DNA from: RFSX01 sp965230215
Lineage (GTDB): Bacteria; Bacteroidota; Bacteroidia; Chitinophagales; Saprospiraceae
Reading direction: 5' to 3'
Assembly: GCA_965230215.1 (NCBI GenBank)
Contig: CBDDKN010000002.1
Coordinates: 1,240,001-1,304,000 of the forward strand
Length of the DNA stretch: 64,000 nucleotides
The notes below the pieces were generated by a model. That model saw only the letters and a program-made list of their open reading frames with translations. It did no database searches and was not told where the DNA came from. The position numbers were made by a program, and so were the translations under genes. Shown piece by piece: positions 28,219-37,024 of this stretch (position 1 is its first letter; every line of letters starts with the position of its first letter).

Positions 28219-29706
28219 ATGGTTGATGCATCCAAGATTATAGCATTAGGCCTTTACATCCTTGTACTATTTCTGATAGGAATATTTGCCTCCAGGCGTG
28301 TAAAAAGTATGAGTGACTATTATGTGGGTGGCAAGAAAATGGGTTTTCTGGCTGTTGCATTTTCTGCTCGTGCAACCGGTGAGTCGGGATGGTTATTAAT
28401 TGGCCTTACGGGAATGGGGGCTATTTCAGGTCTGTCCACTTATTGGGTTGTAGTAGGTGAAGTACTTGGGGTTGCCATCTCTTGGTGGTTCATGGCGAAA
28501 CGCTTCAAACGTAAGTCTGATGCGTATAATGCCATAACTGTCCCAGATTATCTTGAAGCGCATTTTAAAACACAGAGTAAGAACCTAAGAATATTAGCTT
28601 CAACAATCTTATCAGTCTTTGTAGTGATTTATGTGTCATCACAAATCGATGTAACAGGTAAGGCTTTTGAATCGATGATGGGCATAGAGTATTTCACCGG
28701 GGCCATAATAGGTTTCTTGATTGTCTTGGCATATATTTTTATTGGGGGATTTGTAGCTGCTGTTTGGTCGGACATGTTTCAAGGCATTTTAATGTTCATT
28801 GGTCTGATCTTATTGCCGGTTGTTGTTTTCTTTTCAATGGATGGCACAGGGTCAATTTTTATGAGCCTGAACCAAATTGATCCTAGCCTGACAAATATAT
28901 GGGGCACGAGTGATGATGTATGGATGAATGTGGCTACAATGCTGGGATTTGCCATGATAGGTCTTGGCTTTTTAGGTTCACCCCAGGTCTATGTGCGTTT
29001 TATGTCTGTTAAAAATGAAGCAGAAATTGATAAAGGGAAGTGGGTGGCAGTTGTCTTTACGCTATTAACAGATGCGGCGGCGGTTACGATCGGAATATTG
29101 GCCAGAATATTATTTACAGAAACAGGACAGGATCCTGAAGCAATATTGGGTAATGCAGGAGAAAACGTCCTTTCCATCATGACGGAAAACTACTTGCCTT
29201 ACATCCTGGTAGCGATCTATGTTGCTGTGGTATTGTCAGCGATTATGTCTACGATAGATTCCTTGCTTGTCATTGCATCCAGTGCTATAACCAGAGACTT
29301 TTATCAAAAAGTATTTCACCCTGATGTGCCGGATAAGGACTTGTCAGGAATGACGCGCAGGGTCACCTTTATAATGGCTTTACTTGCCTTGGCTATTGCC
29401 ATCATCATAGCCATGGTTTCACCTACGCGAACAGTATTCTGGATGGTCATATTTGGCTGGTCAGGCATTGCGGCTTCATTCTGTCCGGTGATCATTCTTT
29501 CATTGTTTTGGAAAGCTTATTCAGAAGCTGGAGCCATTGCTTCAATGATTACAGGGTTCTTATGTGTACCTATATTCAAATTTATCGTTCCAAAGATTCA
29601 ACATATAGGACCATATTTCGAACAGTTGGATGTATTGGCGCCATCATTTTTGATTTCTATCATTATGGGCTGGGTATTTACGAAGGTGTATCCTAGAAAG
29701 TTATAG
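28219..29706 (+). CDS. Sodium:solute symporter (SSS family, PutP-like)
   Basis: A 495-residue integral membrane protein with about 13 hydrophobic helices. The N-terminal motif SDYYVGGKKMG and GESGWLLIGLTGMGA are typical of SSS transporters related to PutP. ASSAITRDFYQK is the conserved loop after helix 9. It uses the Na+ gradient to import a small solute. Location directly behind the decarboxylase suggests an amino acid or taurine-type substrate, but the family is too broad to name one. Confidence 0.9.
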   Translation: MVDASKIIALGLYILVLFLIGIFASRRVKSMSDYYVGGKKMGFLAVAFSARATGESGWLLIGLTGMGAISGLSTYWVVVGEVLGVAISWWFMAKRFKRKSDAYNAITVPDYLEAHFKTQSKNLRILASTILSVFVVIYVSSQIDVTGKAFESMMGIEYFTGAIIGFLIVLAYIFIGGFVAAVWSDMFQGILMFIGLILLPVVVFFSMDGTGSIFMSLNQIDPSLTNIWGTSDDVWMNVATMLGFAMIGLGFLGSPQVYVRFMSVKNEAEIDKGKWVAVVFTLLTDAAAVTIGILARILFTETGQDPEAILGNAGENVLSIMTENYLPYILVAIYVAVVLSAIMSTIDSLLVIASSAITRDFYQKVFHPDVPDKDLSGMTRRVTFIMALLALAIAIIIAMVSPTRTVFWMVIFGWSGIAASFCPVIILSLFWKAYSEAGAIASMITGFLCVPIFKFIVPKIQHIGPYFEQLDVLAPSFLISIIMGWVFTKVYPRKL

Positions 29707-29846
29707 AGTAGATTCATCGTCATAGATGCTTTACGCCTACGGGACAAACCCCGAAGGACTTTACTGCGTTATGTCTTCGGGATAAACTTCCCCACCTTCA
29801 CTTCGTTTCGGACGGGCAGGTCGTCCTAGTTTGTGTATCTACAATA
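29707..29846. other. Intergenic region at the chromosome side of the element junction
   Basis: No coding frame. It contains an imperfect inverted repeat with arms CCCGAAG (29750-29756) and CTTCGGG (29775-29781) and is more GC-rich than its surroundings. It may be a degenerate repeat or an old terminator for the symporter transcript. Confidence 0.5.
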
Positions 29847-29878
29847 AAAAAACCCTGATCTCAAAGAGCATCAGGGTT
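29847..29878 (-). terminator. Terminator behind the tRNA 3' fragment, copy 2 of the 32-base sequence
   Basis: The arms AACCCTGAT (29851-29859) and ATCAGGGTT (29870-29878) are followed on the minus strand by a T-run. It sits directly after the tRNA 3' end, where a tRNA terminator belongs. Sequence 29847-29878 is identical to 22592-22623. Confidence 0.78.
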
Positions 29879-29880
29879 AA

Positions 29881-29910
29881 GTTGACCCACTAGGACTCGA
29901 ACCTAGAACT
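29881..29910 (-). other. Attachment-site remnant: 3' end of a tRNA gene
   Basis: On the minus strand this reads as a T-arm with stem CTAGG, loop TTCGAGT and stem CCTAG, then an acceptor strand TGGGTCA and discriminator A, with no encoded CCA. Sequence further 5' does not fold into an anticodon or D arm, so only the 3' part is present. It is the typical product of integration into a tRNA 3' end. A T1-A72 pair is implied, which would suit tRNA-Gln, but identity cannot be proved here. The intact tRNA should lie at the far (right) junction, outside this window. Confidence 0.7.
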
Positions 29911-30007
29911 TATGTATTCATATGGTTTTATGTGGTTTTATATCTACCTCATTTACTGATACTTATAAATTTTATCAGATTTATTGCACCATTTAATTAG
30001 TAATTTT

Positions 30008-30026
30008 GTTGTACCTATGTTGTACC
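30008..30026. repeat. Two direct repeats before the integrase start
   Basis: GTTGTACC occurs at 30008-30015 and 30019-30026 (11-base period, one helical turn). This spacing is compatible with adjacent binding sites for recombinase or an accessory factor, or for autoregulation. Confidence 0.4.
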
Positions 30027-30038
30027 AATTTACTGAAA

Positions 30039-31256
30039 ATGAGTAAAACAAGCATTGTTCTAAGGAAAAAACCTAATGCCCAAGGCAAGTGTCCATTAGC
30101 AATTCGAATTACAAAAGGCAGGAAGTCAATTTACTTATATACTGACAGGTATATTTACCCTGTACATTGGGATGCCCAAAAGAAGAAGGTTAAGAAAGCG
30201 AAAGGACTCAATTCAAATGGGATAAACACATTCTTGAAGAATGAAGAAAACAAAGTTGAAAAGGAAATCTTAACCCTTGAAAGTCTGGATAGAGACTACT
30301 CACTTTCTGAATTAAAATCACGCTTGACTAGGAAGAAGAATTCAACCTCATTCTTCAAGTTTGCAGATGAATATTTTCAAGTGATGGAGGATAGTGGGAA
30401 TTACAATCGTTTGATTGCAGAGAAGCCTGCCATCAATCATTTCAAAAGGTTCAGAAACAAAGAAGATCTAGAATTCATAGATGTGAATGTATTGATGCTT
30501 GAAAAATTCAAAGCGTACTTACACTCAGAACTAACAGTATCAGAAAGAACCATTTTCAATTATCTTATAGTTATTAGGACTATATTCAATAGAGCTATCA
30601 AAAATGGCATTATAGAAAAAAGCTCATATCCATTTGGTGAAAAGGGTTTAAAAGTCAAGAGGCCTAAATCTCAGAAACTTGGGCTGGAAGTTCCAGATAT
30701 AATTAGACTTGAAAAATATTCAATAGATAATGAAATACACCAACATGCCTTGAACGTATTTCTATTCTCATTTTACTTTGCCGGAATAAGAGCTTCTGAT
30801 GTTCTTCAAATCAAATGGAAAGATCTCAAAGATGGAAGACTATTCTATGTGATGACCAAAAATAAGAAGCCAGGATCGATTAAGATACCAGCTAAAGCTC
30901 AAAATATCATTCACATGTATAAACCTACAAGTGTCGTGAAAACTAATTTTGTATTTCCAGATATGCAGTCAATGGTTGAAGAAAAGGATGAAACAAAATT
31001 CAAGAAATATTTGAAGGTTCAGATTGCGAGGATTAACAATGCACTTAAATTAATCGGGGAAGATCTAGAGCTACCCATCAAGCTTACAATGCATGTTGCC
31101 AGGCATTCATTTGCTACAATAAGCGGGGGTAAAATTCCCATTCAAAAACTTCAAGAACTCTATCGACATTCCAGCATTACAACAACAATAGGCTACATGA
31201 ATCAATTTTTGAATAAGGGATCAGATGAAGCATTAGATACTGTTTTGAATTACTGA
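30039..31256 (+). CDS. Tyrosine recombinase / integrase of the mobile element
   Basis: The start is set at 30039 (MSKTSIVLRKK), giving 405 residues; a TTG further upstream adds an improbable Cys-rich stretch. The N-terminal arm-binding domain (about 1-85), core-binding helical domain (about 103-200) and catalytic domain follow in order. The visible active residues are R251 (FAGIRASD), K274 region (TKNKKPG), H352 and R355 (HVARHSF), H377 (LYRHSS) and Y386 (TIGYM). It resembles the integrases of Bacteroidota integrative elements. It lies 130 bases from the tRNA 3' fragment, marking the left end of the element. Confidence 0.95.
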   Translation: MSKTSIVLRKKPNAQGKCPLAIRITKGRKSIYLYTDRYIYPVHWDAQKKKVKKAKGLNSNGINTFLKNEENKVEKEILTLESLDRDYSLSELKSRLTRKKNSTSFFKFADEYFQVMEDSGNYNRLIAEKPAINHFKRFRNKEDLEFIDVNVLMLEKFKAYLHSELTVSERTIFNYLIVIRTIFNRAIKNGIIEKSSYPFGEKGLKVKRPKSQKLGLEVPDIIRLEKYSIDNEIHQHALNVFLFSFYFAGIRASDVLQIKWKDLKDGRLFYVMTKNKKPGSIKIPAKAQNIIHMYKPTSVVKTNFVFPDMQSMVEEKDETKFKKYLKVQIARINNALKLIGEDLELPIKLTMHVARHSFATISGGKIPIQKLQELYRHSSITTTIGYMNQFLNKGSDEALDTVLNY

Positions 31257-31373
31257 TGAACTGCTTTCCGTTTTCATTTTTAAACCTTAATAAATAATCG
31301 ATGACTTTTAATATTTGCGAAATGTGAAACATCAAATGAATGAGTATATAAATGTGTTCTAACCATCTAAGAA

Positions 31374-32555
31374 ATGAAACTATTCGATCATAAGGAAAGA
31401 AATGATAGCAGCCCAGCTAATCATTTAGATAATACTTATAACTTCTATGATAGAAGTTCATTAGCACAAGTCGCACAAGTAAGAAATACTCTAAACAATT
31501 GGTTTGCAAATTTTCCAGAATCCGAAAAAACAGAATTAAAAACACGCTTTCAGACTGAATTCTCTGCTGCGTTCTTCGAACTATTTTTGCATGAGTTATT
31601 TACGCGCGAAGGATTTACATTAGAAATTCATCCAAATGTTCCTGGAACGAGTAAAAAACCAGATTTTTTAGTAAGAGGAAAAGGTTTAGAATTTTACTTA
31701 GAAGCAAAAGAATCTACCGATAAATCTGATTCTGATCGCTCTGTAAAAAATAGGATTAACCAACTTTATGATTCAATTAATGCCACAGATTCTCCAAACT
31801 TTTTTTTGCGGATTCATGAGTTAAACCTGAAAACTCAAAATCAGCCAAGTGGAAAAAAGATCAAGAATTATTTAGAAAGTGAATTGAAAAAGTTTGATCC
31901 TGATGAAATAACAAATCGAATTCAAATTCATGGGTTAGATGGCACTGATACTATAACTTATGATGATGAGAATATAAAGCTTATCATTTCCATGATTCCC
32001 AAGTCACCAGATTTAAGAGGCAAAAGAGGTGTACGGCCAATAGGAATTTATCCTTTTCAATCCTTTTGGGGAGGAGCTGAAGAATCAATTAAAACTGCAG
32101 TCGAAAAAAAAGCTACTCGGTATGGAAAGCCTGATAAGCCTTATCTGATTTGTATAAATGCCACAAGTGAGAAGGGTCTTGATCATTATGGAATGATGAA
32201 TGCTCTTTTCGGTAGTTTACAAGTCACTTTTTCTACTAATCCAGATGATAGGGACGAACGCTGGACTAGAGCCTTTGATGGCGTGTTTCAAAATTCCTTA
32301 GGACCAAAATTTACTAGAGTAAGTGCAATATTTATTACTCATGTTCATTCAGCCAATTTGCATGTTGCTAATCATTGGTTAGTCAAGCATCCTTTCGCTA
32401 CAAAAGAATTACGGCTTGATGTTTTTGGCCTGCAAAAAATTGAAGTAATTGATAATAAAATAGAAACGATAGCAGGGAATTCAATAAAGAATATATTAGA
32501 TATTCCCGATGATTGGATGAATTTAGAATTAAAAATGGGGTCCAACGATGAATAA
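31374..32555 (+). CDS. Putative PD-(D/E)xK nuclease, defence-like cargo
   Basis: 393 residues, soluble. Residues 60-115 have the order expected for a restriction-endonuclease fold: E62 in a helix, then PD at 96-97 and LEFYLEAK with E110 and K112. The rest (about 115-393) is not familiar. It contains an YPFQSFWGGAEESI segment and a helix-rich C-terminus. It sits just inside the element's left end, a usual place for defence cargo, 59 bases before a HEPN-type gene. The nuclease assignment rests on the motif only; substrate and partner are unknown. Confidence 0.6.
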   Translation: MKLFDHKERNDSSPANHLDNTYNFYDRSSLAQVAQVRNTLNNWFANFPESEKTELKTRFQTEFSAAFFELFLHELFTREGFTLEIHPNVPGTSKKPDFLVRGKGLEFYLEAKESTDKSDSDRSVKNRINQLYDSINATDSPNFFLRIHELNLKTQNQPSGKKIKNYLESELKKFDPDEITNRIQIHGLDGTDTITYDDENIKLIISMIPKSPDLRGKRGVRPIGIYPFQSFWGGAEESIKTAVEKKATRYGKPDKPYLICINATSEKGLDHYGMMNALFGSLQVTFSTNPDDRDERWTRAFDGVFQNSLGPKFTRVSAIFITHVHSANLHVANHWLVKHPFATKELRLDVFGLQKIEVIDNKIETIAGNSIKNILDIPDDWMNLELKMGSNDE

Positions 32556-32614
32556 AAGGTATTAACATGAACACCTGTTCGAGATCTTAAAATAATAATT
32601 AAGTAAACTATGTA

Positions 32615-33766
32615 ATGAAAGAAATAGACGAAATAGAAATCTTATTCAACGAAGCTCGACAAAATGTAGAATTCGAATTTGTTCTCACTCTGATAAATTA
32701 TAGAGGAATGGGAACTAAGAAATTGATGACAAATCTATATGAATGGTTTGACGCAATTGAATTTTACAAAACACAATACAATGTACTTCAAGAAAAAGAA
32801 AAAGTCAGAATTGGATTATTACTTTACTCTACATTTTTCGAAAACAGTGACTTCTACAATATAATTGGAAGTCTGTGTAAAATAAAATTAGGGTATAAAG
32901 GTTCAGCATACTTATTCCATAAAACAAGAAAATTAGATAGACTCTTGGGCACTGGTGAGAAAATTGACATGATTTTAGAATTGCTAATTGATGCTGATAA
33001 AAAACCCATTATTGATTTCTTTAAAGAAGTTCATGTCAAACAATTAAGAAACACTTTCTTTCATTCAGCATATTCTATAAGTGATACAGAATACATATTG
33101 CATGATTCTGAACCAATTCAAATTGGCAACATGTTTCAAGGATCTGTAAGCATAAATGATTTCATTTACCCAAGAATTGAACGGGTAATAAATTTCTTTG
33201 ATGAGTTTAAGAGATGTTACTTAAGTGCTCTAAACTCTTACACTGAAGATAAAGAGGTATTTGGGCTTTTTCCAGAACCTACTAATATAACAATCTTAGG
33301 CTCCCAGGAAGGATTGAGAGGATTCCGCATTAAAAATGCGGTTCAATTTTATGGTGAGTGGCATGATTCGGGAATTGAATATGATGAACAATACGACATG
33401 TGGGCAGGACTTAATATTCAGATGAATTTCGCAGATAAAGCATCCGTAGAAATTCATGATCAAATAAGAAGATATAGTGAGAAGCAAAGTATCAGACTAA
33501 ATAATGCAGAGTTTCAAAACTTAGTTGACAAGGTAATTGAAAGAAGTAGAGATCCAGAAATTGCCACTATTGTTGAATTGCTTGTCAGATTTGGAAACGA
33601 CAAATATGCTAAAATGCAAAATGAAGAAAATCCACACAAGAAGAAAAGCATGCCGAGAATTATTCTTTCTTATTATGAGCAAGCCAAACAACATGGAGAT
33701 AAGTTGTTCGACATGAAAGAAATAGACCAGCGAATCAAAGAATTGTACGAACTTATAGAAGAATGA
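32615..33766 (+). CDS. HEPN-motif protein of unknown function
   Basis: 383 residues, mainly helical, no signal peptide. QLRNTFFHSAY contains R145 and H150, the Rx4H motif of HEPN ribonucleases, inside a helix followed by a loop as in many HEPN toxins. The C-terminal part (about 250-383) contains charged helices and a KKKSMPR basic patch. It is downstream of the PD-(D/E)xK gene with a 59-base gap, so the two may act together. I recognise no named family. The alternative is a general abortive-infection-like protein with a coincidental motif. Confidence 0.5.
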   Translation: MKEIDEIEILFNEARQNVEFEFVLTLINYRGMGTKKLMTNLYEWFDAIEFYKTQYNVLQEKEKVRIGLLLYSTFFENSDFYNIIGSLCKIKLGYKGSAYLFHKTRKLDRLLGTGEKIDMILELLIDADKKPIIDFFKEVHVKQLRNTFFHSAYSISDTEYILHDSEPIQIGNMFQGSVSINDFIYPRIERVINFFDEFKRCYLSALNSYTEDKEVFGLFPEPTNITILGSQEGLRGFRIKNAVQFYGEWHDSGIEYDEQYDMWAGLNIQMNFADKASVEIHDQIRRYSEKQSIRLNNAEFQNLVDKVIERSRDPEIATIVELLVRFGNDKYAKMQNEENPHKKKSMPRIILSYYEQAKQHGDKLFDMKEIDQRIKELYELIEE

Positions 33767-33827
33767 AATCAATCTATAATCGGTGTAACACAATGTAGTT
33801 TTGCTTTTTAATTAAATAGGTTACCTA

Positions 33828-35120
33828 ATGAGTATAATCAGCCCTGATCAAGAATATAGTCGAGAAGAAACCTGCATTTACAAAGATGATTCTTATTCGG
33901 TTCGGGATAACGGAGCTATTCTACGTCACTCTCGTAAGAGCGGAAGAAAACGCCAGCTAGACAATGATTGGACTTTTGGGAAACTGAATCAACATACTGG
34001 ATATTTAGAAATTGCTTCAAAAAGTGTGCATAGAATTGTAGCATTTGCATTTCATGGTCTGCCCCCGTCAGATAAACATGTTGTTGACCACATAGACACA
34101 AATAAGCAAAACAACAGGCCTGAAAATTTGAGGTGGGTTACTAGATTTGAAAATATTATTCTGAATCCGATAACTGCAAAACGCATTGCTATGGTTTGTG
34201 GTAGTGTTGAGGCATTTCTTGAGAACCCATCTAAGTTTCGTGATAAATTCCCTGAGCCAAATTTCGCATGGATGTGTACCGTAAGTAAGGAACAAGCTGA
34301 AGCAAGTCTGCAGAATTTAACTACCTGGGCAAGTAGTGATAAATCATTTGCGGGTGGTACATTAGGTGAATGGGTAATGAGTCGAGAAATAACAGCAAAT
34401 CAAGACGAAATAGAAGAGATCCTCAAACAGGTTGAACAAAAAACTGGTATCAACAAGGAACAGTTATGTCACAATAAATTAAAGAGAAACAACTTCTATG
34501 AAGCTCGAAAATATGCTGCAAAACAGTTGCGATCAAAGTTGTCTTTATCGGATTACCAAATTGGTAAAATACTCGGTGTTTCGGCAACAACGGTCAACTT
34601 ATATCTTGAAGTGAGCTCTGACTGGTATAGTCAAGATTACATTGAAGTAAGGGACAAACACTATATAGGTAGATCTGAGAAAAGTGACATTATTCCAAAA
34701 AATGTTATTCAAAGAAACTGGGGTACAGAATCAGAATATCCATGCTGTCCGCAAATGACAAATGGCGATCCAATATCTGAATATGCCGATAGGTTAGAAG
34801 AGAATGAAGTTTTCTTTCAGAATAATTACTATTTCACGTTAGTTAAAAAACATCAAATAATAGATTCAGGCAAAACTCTTTTAGTCTTATATGGCATTCA
34901 AAAAAATCAAGGGCAAAAAGATAGATGGGGAATAATGAAGATAACCTTTGAAGATGAGAAATTCATCCATGAAATTATTCCAAACTATAATCAAACCCTT
35001 GAGCATTATTGGTTAATAGATACCGAGAATCACTTCAATTCTATCGTTGAAGGAAGTGACTGGGTTCCTTTGTATGATTCACAAGGAAGAGAGTTTGGTG
35101 GTGATTATATGCCCCTTTAA
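33828..35120 (+). CDS. HNH endonuclease-like protein with HTH segment
   Basis: 430 residues. About 60-112 form an HNH module: SVHRIVAFAFHG, VVDHIDTNKQNNRPENLRWV (H88, N97/N100), the type found in homing-like and NUMOD-associated nucleases. A segment LSLSDYQIGKILGVSATTVN (about 235-255) looks like a helix-turn-helix. The C-terminal 150 residues are novel to me. It is third in a run of plus-strand genes after the integrase. It may be a solitary homing-type nuclease or a restriction component. Confidence 0.65.
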   Translation: MSIISPDQEYSREETCIYKDDSYSVRDNGAILRHSRKSGRKRQLDNDWTFGKLNQHTGYLEIASKSVHRIVAFAFHGLPPSDKHVVDHIDTNKQNNRPENLRWVTRFENIILNPITAKRIAMVCGSVEAFLENPSKFRDKFPEPNFAWMCTVSKEQAEASLQNLTTWASSDKSFAGGTLGEWVMSREITANQDEIEEILKQVEQKTGINKEQLCHNKLKRNNFYEARKYAAKQLRSKLSLSDYQIGKILGVSATTVNLYLEVSSDWYSQDYIEVRDKHYIGRSEKSDIIPKNVIQRNWGTESEYPCCPQMTNGDPISEYADRLEENEVFFQNNYYFTLVKKHQIIDSGKTLLVLYGIQKNQGQKDRWGIMKITFEDEKFIHEIIPNYNQTLEHYWLIDTENHFNSIVEGSDWVPLYDSQGREFGGDYMPL

Positions 35121-35233
35121 TTGTAAGAATAACTGTAAAATCTCTACAAATTGACTTTGATTATCTGTTTTTGTAACTATTCACACAGAAATACAAAATA
35201 AATAATTACTTTAACTAATGATTTTAAAATTAA

Positions 35234-35623
35234 ATGTCTAAATCTGCTAAAATGAAAGAGAACAATTCGCTAGATTCGAAAATTCCAAGAAGAAATTTTG
35301 GTAAAGTTACTACTGTTGCTTTTTTAGGTTCCACACTATTAGGTGCTTCATTAGTTACGGGCTGTCAAAATAAACCGACTAAAAGTTCATCAATTGGAAA
35401 TGACAATAAAATGTTGTCTTCAAATGAAGAAATTAAAAAAGCTCAAATTAGCATAGTTAACAAACTATCAAAAGACACAGGAGTATCAGCAGACGAAGTG
35501 CTTAAGGTTCTTAATTCCTTAGGTATCGAAAAAACATTGGATAAGTCAAATAGAGCTAATAAATTAAACAGCATTAACTATCCCGTTTTTGGAGTACGGT
35601 ATGCTGATGGGCATGAAGTATAA
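35234..35623 (+). CDS. Tat-signal lipoprotein, possibly first gene of the metabolic cluster
   Basis: 129 residues. PRRNFGK near residue 20 is a twin-arginine motif followed by a hydrophobic stretch and lipobox LVTGC, so folded export and lipidation are predicted. The mature part is short: a Lys-rich helical segment (about 65-100) and a tail ending YPVFGVRYADGHEV. I do not recognise the family. It precedes a PaaK-like adenylating enzyme by 57 bases on the same strand. It may serve the periplasm, or be a substrate-like small protein of the cluster; neither is shown. Confidence 0.65.
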   Translation: MSKSAKMKENNSLDSKIPRRNFGKVTTVAFLGSTLLGASLVTGCQNKPTKSSSIGNDNKMLSSNEEIKKAQISIVNKLSKDTGVSADEVLKVLNSLGIEKTLDKSNRANKLNSINYPVFGVRYADGHEV

Positions 35624-35680
35624 TTTTCTTCTGAAATAGGCGTATAATTTATCTCTTAAGAACTGTCGAGGTTTAGTTAT

Positions 35681-37024
35681 ATGTTTTCTAGAAATGTAGG
35701 ATCTTTTCTTGATGATAATCCTCACTTAGTATTTGATTTAGAGCAATCAATAATAGCTTCTCAGTTCAAGGAAATACTAAGTAAAAATCTATCTAAATAC
35801 TTAGACCCTCAAAGGTATTCTAATAATATTAATCTTGGAACTGATACCATTTATGATTTTGTAATTAGCTCCAACTTTCTAAGTAATACACATTATCATA
35901 ATTATAAGAAATTTAAATCTTTTAACAATTTCCCTTTTATTGATAAAAATTCTATTCGTAATAATCCTTATAATTTTTTGACTCAAAAATATTCTAAGGA
36001 TCGACTTTGGGTAAAAGAAACTTCTGGTACAACTGGAACACCAGTTTCAATCTTTTATTCACCAATGTTCTATTTCAATTTCTTGTATTTATCCTATTTA
36101 AAAGTAGTAGGGAATACTGATAGAAAGATTTTAAATAGTACTAGTGACGTATTTGCAATTTCAATTACAGATAATAAAAAAAGTGAAGAAAAGCTATTTG
36201 TAGACCCTACAGAAACTGTTGGATTTAGAATTCAATTGAAAATAGAACAAGAGTCAATTGATTCAATTGTTCGTCTTGATCAACAACTTAAAATATACAA
36301 ACCAAAGGTTTTATTAACTAAACCGGCAATTTTTGAAGCTTTAGTAAATTCTAAGGATTTTAATCCGAATATAAATTTAAGTCTTCTTATATCTAGTGGT
36401 TCAGATTTAAATCCGGTACTCAAGCAAAGAATAATCGATAAATTTCAAATTCCAATTATAAACATGTATGGTATGACGGAATTTGGTATTATGGGGAATA
36501 CAGGCTTGAATTCGGATGACATCCTTTTAAATACAAATGAAATTTATGTGGAAGTCGTGGATAATAGTAATAATATACTTCCCTTAGGTGAAGAAGGAGA
36601 GTTGGTTATTTCTAATATTACAAATGACGCTATGCCATTGATTAGGTATAAAACTGGGGATATTGGAACTCTAAATGCTACACTCTCTCAAAATGGAAAA
36701 GAAAGAGTATCTATTTCAAAATTGAACGGGAGGATAATTAATTGTTTTAAGCTTTCTTCCGGTCAATTATTTACTCCAACAAACTTTAATGTCCTTTTTA
36801 CAAAATATCCACAAATTAAAGAGTTTCAAGTAATTGAATTGAATCAAGATAGATTTAAATGTGTGTTCGAATTTAATAGCAAAGATTTTAATGAGAAAGA
36901 AATATTGAGAAGAATTGAAAGAGATATTAGGATGTTATTTCCTATTAATATTTTTTTGAGATTAGAAGTAGGTCAATTCCCTGAAGGAGAAAAATTTGAG
37001 AGATATAAAACACTAAACTCATAA
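35681..37024 (+). CDS. PaaK/CapK-like adenylate-forming enzyme
   Basis: 447 residues of the phenylacetate-CoA ligase branch of adenylating enzymes. The P-loop-like motif VKETSGTTGTPVSIFYS (about 107-123), the substrate/AMP motif NMYGMTEFG (about 261-269) and PLIRYKTGDIG are all visible. Such enzymes activate a carboxylate as acyl-AMP and usually pass it to CoA or a carrier. No carrier protein is present nearby. The gene is extremely AT-rich compared with the chromosomal genes on the left. Its neighbours suggest use in specialised metabolism rather than phenylacetate degradation. Confidence 0.82.
   Translation: MFSRNVGSFLDDNPHLVFDLEQSIIASQFKEILSKNLSKYLDPQRYSNNINLGTDTIYDFVISSNFLSNTHYHNYKKFKSFNNFPFIDKNSIRNNPYNFLTQKYSKDRLWVKETSGTTGTPVSIFYSPMFYFNFLYLSYLKVVGNTDRKILNSTSDVFAISITDNKKSEEKLFVDPTETVGFRIQLKIEQESIDSIVRLDQQLKIYKPKVLLTKPAIFEALVNSKDFNPNINLSLLISSGSDLNPVLKQRIIDKFQIPIINMYGMTEFGIMGNTGLNSDDILLNTNEIYVEVVDNSNNILPLGEEGELVISNITNDAMPLIRYKTGDIGTLNATLSQNGKERVSISKLNGRIINCFKLSSGQLFTPTNFNVLFTKYPQIKEFQVIELNQDRFKCVFEFNSKDFNEKEILRRIERDIRMLFPINIFLRLEVGQFPEGEKFERYKTLNS

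Noticed and set aside
29707..29846. Riboswitch or small RNA gene in the junction region
   Set aside because: There is one short inverted repeat but no conserved motif I can match to a known RNA class.
29881..29960. A complete tRNA gene on the minus strand
   Set aside because: The T-arm and acceptor strand are good, but the 5' side contains no D arm, anticodon arm or matching acceptor strand.
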